DNA of 43,766 nucleotides from an uncultured Celeribacter sp. (GTDB taxonomy: Bacteria > Pseudomonadota > Alphaproteobacteria > Rhodobacterales > Rhodobacteraceae), in assembly GCA_938008015.1 (NCBI GenBank), contig CALLMA010000049.1:1-43766 (forward strand), read 5' to 3'. The notes under the pieces are model-generated. The model saw nothing but the letters and a program-made list of their open reading frames with translations, made no database searches and was not told the DNA's origin. Both the position numbers and the translations under genes were made by a program. Of this stretch, positions 40,702 to 43,766 are shown piece after piece. Each line of letters opens with the position of its first letter. Positions within the stretch are counted from its first letter, which is position 1.

Positions 40702-41523
40702 TTATTTGCCGGCATTCCAACTGCTTGAGACGCGGTGACGTGTGAAAAATTCTCCCAGCATGCCGATGAACAAGAATACCAGCGTAAAATAAATTGAATA
40801 GGATACCGATGTGTGAACGGGTGTATAGTCTTTGAAAGCGAACCCGCGTGCCTGATCGATTGTGTGGAAAAGGGGGTTCCAGATGAAAAAAGGCAACATA
40901 AACCCGGGCAGTGTATTGGCCACAAACATTTTTCCAGATGTGATCATATTTGCGCGCATGTATAGCATTTTCAGCAAGCCGATGGTTTTTGGCGCCCAAG
41001 GCGTTGCGGCGAGGAAGACTGTGCCTATCGCAGCCCCAGATGCCCATGCCATCAAAAACATACCAAAAACACCTTTGATGCTTTGAATGGCAATGCCGCC
41101 GGTGAACATATAATAGCCAAAATAAATGACCAAAACGGATAAGACCTGAATATACAAGGCACCGAGGGCGGCCGAAACGATCCCAATGGCTGTATTCATA
41201 GGGCCGTGTAACATCATGGCGGATGTTGCTCCGCCAGCCCCAGCGACGGCTCCCATGGTTTTGTTGTGAGTTAGAAAGAGGAAAATGCCGGTCATTAGGT
41301 AGACAACAAAATCGCCTTTGATCGCCATTCCTCGCAGGCCTAAAATCGTAAACATGAAATAAAACACCACGACCATCATGATGATTTGTAGCATGCTGTT
41401 GATCAGGCCGAGGATGGGGTTTCCGTGTGATTTTCGAATATCGCGCACTGTATTTACAAAAATTAAGCGCAAGATTGACCATGCAACGAGGAAGTTATTC
41501 CTTTTATGTTTTGCAGCAAACAT
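40702..41523 (-). CDS. ABC-2 type polysaccharide export permease (KpsM-like)
   Basis: 273-residue integral membrane permease with about six transmembrane helices. An amphipathic N terminus (LIFVNTVRDIRKSHGNPILG) and the C-terminal segment FIWNPLFHTIDQARGFAF (proline-containing, NPLFH) are typical of capsule/LPS exporters of the KpsM/Wzm type. It should pair with an ATPase (KpsT-like), not present in the window. ATG 41523 has GAGGTG upstream. A polysaccharide role is supported by the CMP-Kdo synthetase and epimerase genes to the right, which are divergent from it. The exact substrate is unknown. Confidence 0.85.
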   Translation of the reverse strand: MFAAKHKRNNFLVAWSILRLIFVNTVRDIRKSHGNPILGLINSMLQIIMMVVVFYFMFTILGLRGMAIKGDFVVYLMTGIFLFLTHNKTMGAVAGAGGATSAMMLHGPMNTAIGIVSAALGALYIQVLSVLVIYFGYYMFTGGIAIQSIKGVFGMFLMAWASGAAIGTVFLAATPWAPKTIGLLKMLYMRANMITSGKMFVANTLPGFMLPFFIWNPLFHTIDQARGFAFKDYTPVHTSVSYSIYFTLVFLFIGMLGEFFTRHRVSSSWNAGK

Positions 41524-41650
41524 CTTTCACCTCAAAAATCTCAGTGACGAATTTCGTTATAGAAATTGACAGCTTTTGTTATTATGAAGCCATTATAATT
41601 TGATAAAGGTATCCATTCAATGAATGTGTCGTTTAAATTTGGAGTTTTAT

Positions 41651-42448
41651 ATGGATTTTGATAAATTAGTACCGGAAATGCGCAGATTGGCTTTGTTGGC
41701 TGGCGATAAAATCATGGAAATATATAATTCCGCAGATTTTGACGTTAAGCTTAAATCTGATGCGAGCCCTGTGACCGTGGCCGATGAGGCGGCCGATGAG
41801 ATCATTTCTACAGGCCTGCGGAGCATTTTTCCGGATGTGACCTTAATTACTGAAGAGCAATCAAAATCGCATAGTTTGTCTGCTGATAATTTTTTGATTG
41901 TTGATCCCCTCGATGGCACAAAAGAATTCATCAAGCGCCGTGGCGATTTCACCGTCAATATTGCCTATGTTGAAAATGGTGTCCCTGTGCGCGGTGTGGT
42001 TTACGCACCGGCAAAAGAGCGTTTGTTTATCACGCTTGCGGATGGTCAAACGATCGAAGAGATTGGTCCGTTCGATAAAGATCAGATGGGAGCTTATAAG
42101 GAGCTTTCCGTGTCTGAGCCAGATAATGGAGCTTTGGTTGTCGTCGCTTCAAAGTCGCACCGTGATCAGGCAACAGATGATTATATTAATAAATACAGTG
42201 TAAAAGACAGCCGTTCTGCGGGCTCTTCGTTGAAGTTCTGCCTTGTTGCAACAGGTGAAGCAGATCTTTATCCCCGTGTTGGGCGCACGATGGAATGGGA
42301 TACAGCTGCCGGGCATGCCGTTTTAAATGGAGCGGGTGGTCAAGTTGTTCGATTTGACGATCACACTCCTTTGAAATATGGCAAAGATGAATATGCAAAC
42401 CCATTTTTTATAGCCTTTGCAAAAGGCGTCGAGTTAAAGGAAGCATAA
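41651..42448 (+). CDS. cysQ: 3'(2'),5'-bisphosphate nucleotidase CysQ (inositol monophosphatase family)
   Basis: 265-residue Mg-dependent phosphatase hydrolysing adenosine 3',5'-bisphosphate from sulfate or sulfotransfer metabolism. The metal sites are EEQ (ITEEQ), DPLDGTKEF and MEWDTAAGHAV. ATG 41651 has GGAG seven bases upstream; an ATG at 41624 lacks one. The 127-bp gap from the divergent permease has TTGACA at 41566 and TATAAT at 41594, but 22 bases apart, so the promoter is unclear. The stop shares a base with the next start (TAATG). Coupling to a Kdo gene suggests a polysaccharide, perhaps sulfated, context (inference). Confidence 0.93.
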   Translation: MDFDKLVPEMRRLALLAGDKIMEIYNSADFDVKLKSDASPVTVADEAADEIISTGLRSIFPDVTLITEEQSKSHSLSADNFLIVDPLDGTKEFIKRRGDFTVNIAYVENGVPVRGVVYAPAKERLFITLADGQTIEEIGPFDKDQMGAYKELSVSEPDNGALVVVASKSHRDQATDDYINKYSVKDSRSAGSSLKFCLVATGEADLYPRVGRTMEWDTAAGHAVLNGAGGQVVRFDDHTPLKYGKDEYANPFFIAFAKGVELKEA

Positions 42449-43248
42449 TGTCTGTTTTACTTGTAATCCCTGCCCGTTACGCTTCAACGAGATATCCCGG
42501 TAAGCCACTTGTTGAGCTTGAGGGCGCGTCAGGGCAAAAAAAGAGCTTGATACAACGGAGTTGGGAAGCTGGAGTTTCGGTCAAAGGCGTTGATAGAGTG
42601 GTCGTTGCGACGGATGATGCGCGCATCAAAGAAGCCTGTGAAGCTTTCGGGGCTGAGGTCGTTATGACAGCTACATCATGCCGCAATGGGACAGAGCGTT
42701 GTGCTGAAGCGCTTGAAAATGTTGCGGAGGCATATGATCTGGTTGTCAACCTGCAAGGGGACGCTCCTTTGACGCCGCATTGGTTTGTGGAGGATCTTAT
42801 TCAAGCGATGAATGACGATCCAAGTGCGGCGATGGCAACGCCTGTTTTGCGCTGCGATGGGCGTGCTTTGAATGGTTTCTTAGAAGATCGTAAGGCTGGC
42901 CGCGTCGGGGGAACAACGGTTGTTTTCGACAAGAATAGACATGCTCTCTTTTTCTCCAAAGAAGTCATTCCATATACTACAAGAACGTATAATAACGATG
43001 AAGAGACACCTGTGTTTCACCATGTGGGGGCCTATGCTTATAGACCGCAAGCGCTGAAAGATTATCTTTCTTGGGAAGAATGCGAATTTGAAAAACTTGA
43101 AGGGCTAGAGCAGCTGCGCTTCCTTGAAAATGGAGCGAAAGTGCATTGTGTAGAAGTTGAAGCGCGAGGGCGCCAGTTTTGGGAATTGAATAATCCTGAA
43201 GATGTGCCGCGATTGCAGGAAATGATGTCTGAAATGGGCATTGAGTAA
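42448..43248 (+). CDS. kdsB: CMP-Kdo synthetase (3-deoxy-manno-octulosonate cytidylyltransferase) family protein
   Basis: 266-residue cytidylyltransferase activating Kdo with CTP. The N-terminal IPARYASTRYPGKPLVEL is the nucleotide-binding signature; RNGTERCAEAL, NLQGDAPL and the C-terminal LEQLRFLENG follow as in KdsB. It is somewhat longer than typical KdsB (about 250), with extra residues after LVELEGASGQKK, and QGDAPL replaces the more usual QGDEP. It may therefore be a capsule-dedicated paralogue (KpsU-like) and not the housekeeping enzyme; the neighbours favour this. Confidence 0.85.
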   Translation: MSVLLVIPARYASTRYPGKPLVELEGASGQKKSLIQRSWEAGVSVKGVDRVVVATDDARIKEACEAFGAEVVMTATSCRNGTERCAEALENVAEAYDLVVNLQGDAPLTPHWFVEDLIQAMNDDPSAAMATPVLRCDGRALNGFLEDRKAGRVGGTTVVFDKNRHALFFSKEVIPYTTRTYNNDEETPVFHHVGAYAYRPQALKDYLSWEECEFEKLEGLEQLRFLENGAKVHCVEVEARGRQFWELNNPEDVPRLQEMMSEMGIE

Positions 43249-43273
43249 GACAAAATAAAAGAGCTACAGGCGT

Positions 43274-43305
43274 AAATGCCGCTTCAATATTGAGGAGCGG
43301 CATTT
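43274..43305 (+). terminator. Stem-loop after the CMP-Kdo synthetase gene
   Basis: Arms AAATGCCGCT (43274-43283) and AGCGGCATTT (43296-43305) form a perfect 10-bp stem with a 12-base loop that itself contains TCAATATTGA. A moderate pyrimidine tract (GCTTCTTTC) follows. It probably ends the cysQ-kdsB transcript; weak T-run, so termination may be partial. Confidence 0.7.
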
Positions 43306-43354
43306 GCTTCTTTCAGCAAAAATAGTGTCGAAATACGAGTTTTGAGTATCAATT

Positions 43355-43766
43355 ATGAAAAAAGTGTTTGTAACGGGATCAGCAGGTTTTATTGGATTTC
43401 ATTTATCTAAGTTGCTGTTGAGTGAGGGATTTTCGGTCTGCGGCTTTGATGCGATGTCCGATTATTATGATGTGCGCCTCAAGCAAAGGCGGCATCAAAT
43501 TTTGCTACAAACAGAGAATTTTTCAGCCACTGAAGGCAGTCTGGAAGATAACGCGCTTCTTTCAGCAACTATTGAGGCTTATGATCCCGATGTAATTGTT
43601 CACTTAGCAGCGCAAGCTGGTGTTCGGTATTCTCTAGAGAATCCGAGAGCCTATTTAGAGTCAAATTTGATTGGTAGCTTTAATATCCTAGAAGCCGCGA
43701 AGGCCTGCGAAGTTGATCATTTGCTGATGGCTTCGACATCCTCTGTCTACGGCGCAAATGAAGAAA
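43355..43766 (+). CDS. NAD-dependent epimerase, UDP-glucuronate 4-epimerase type; 3' end outside window
   Basis: 137 complete codons of an extended SDR are present. The Rossmann motif GSAGFIG is at residues 8-14. The stretch [14 protein letters not shown] is characteristic of UDP-glucuronate 4-epimerases, which make UDP-galacturonate for capsule or [18 protein letters not shown] and [11 protein letters not shown] match the same group. The catalytic YxxxK would lie beyond the window edge. The gene is 106 bases after the kdsB-like gene and beyond a stem-loop, so it probably begins its own transcript. Confidence 0.85.
   Translation, partial: MKKVFVTGSAGFIGFHLSKLLLSEGFSVCGFDAMSDYYDVRLKQRRHQILLQTENFSATEGSLEDNALLSATIEAYDPDVIVHLAAQAGVRYSLENPRAYLESNLIGSFNILEAAKACEVDHLLMASTSSVYGANEE

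Noticed and set aside
40625-41482. 285-codon open frame on the minus strand overlapping the KpsM-like permease
   Set aside because: It lies in another frame of the same DNA as a clear membrane permease. The translation is rich in His, Arg and Pro with no domain or membrane pattern, and it has no ribosome site.
41566-41599. TTGACA and TATAAT as the cysQ promoter
   Set aside because: Both boxes are perfect, but they are 22 bases apart, too far for a normal sigma-70 promoter; each might belong to a different promoter.
1-43766. Defence island, prophage, integron, CRISPR or toxin-antitoxin content
   Set aside because: Every sizeable frame was accounted for by core metabolic, flagellar, replication or envelope genes. 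No repeats with regular spacing, integrase or transposase motifs were seen.

Overview
The window is chromosomal DNA from an alphaproteobacterium, most likely a low-GC member of the Rhodobacteraceae (roseobacter type). The evidence is the combination of roseobacter-style gene clusters: flgBC-fliE-fliQ-flgFGAH-fliL with a divergent fliI, the polyol operon smoEFGK-smoS-mtlK-xylB, addAB next to a sugar-kinase/nucleotidyltransferase pair, aroE-coaE-dnaQ-secB-fxsA-timA-mltA-smr, and alphaproteobacterial variants of AddB, HslV and RlmN. Base composition is visibly AT-rich for that family. No species is assigned. Apart from polyol use and envelope polysaccharide, most of the content is core genome.

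Layout. 1-420: end of a TerB-like gene. 417-5370 (minus strand): a tightly packed flagellar rod/export operon, flgB-flgC-fliE-fliQ-flgF-flgG-flgA-(flgA-like lipoprotein)-flgH-fliL. It is read away from the divergent export ATPase gene fliI (5450-6781). 6784-8235: an aldehyde dehydrogenase (gabD-like), divergent from a LacI-family regulator (8436-9467). 9552-17416: a co-directional sugar-alcohol catabolic operon comprising ABC importer SmoEFG-SmoK, sorbitol dehydrogenase, mannitol dehydrogenase and xylulokinase. 17432-30142: all minus strand: hslVU, trxA, addB-addA, amgK-like and murU-like genes, rlmN and hemC. 30143-30553: a 411-bp intergenic region. 30554-37222: all plus strand: dnaA, dnaN, recF, a LysE-type exporter, aroE, coaE and dnaQ. 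37219-40699: secB and fxsA (minus), then timA, mltA and smr (plus). 40702-43766: an ABC-2 polysaccharide-type permease (minus), then cysQ, a CMP-Kdo synthetase-like gene and the start of a UDP-glucuronate epimerase-like gene, apparently the edge of a surface polysaccharide locus.

How it works together. Sugar alcohols enter through SmoEFGK, are oxidised by SmoS and MtlK to ketoses, and D-xylulose is phosphorylated by XylB. The LacI regulator sits immediately upstream and there are palindromes next to both candidate promoters. The strand switch at 30143-30553 coincides with a perfect DnaA box, a perfect CtrA-type box, six GANTC (CcrM) sites and an AT-rich stretch, so this is a candidate replication origin and/or a cell-cycle-controlled dnaA promoter. 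A near-consensus CtrA box also lies in the flagellar divergent promoter.

I found no dramatic new multi-gene system. The most novel items are a tandem, truncated, lipid-anchored copy of the FlgA C-terminal domain inserted between flgA and flgH, and the cluster of cell-cycle signals upstream of dnaA. No tRNA, rRNA, CRISPR array, insertion sequence or phage gene was seen.
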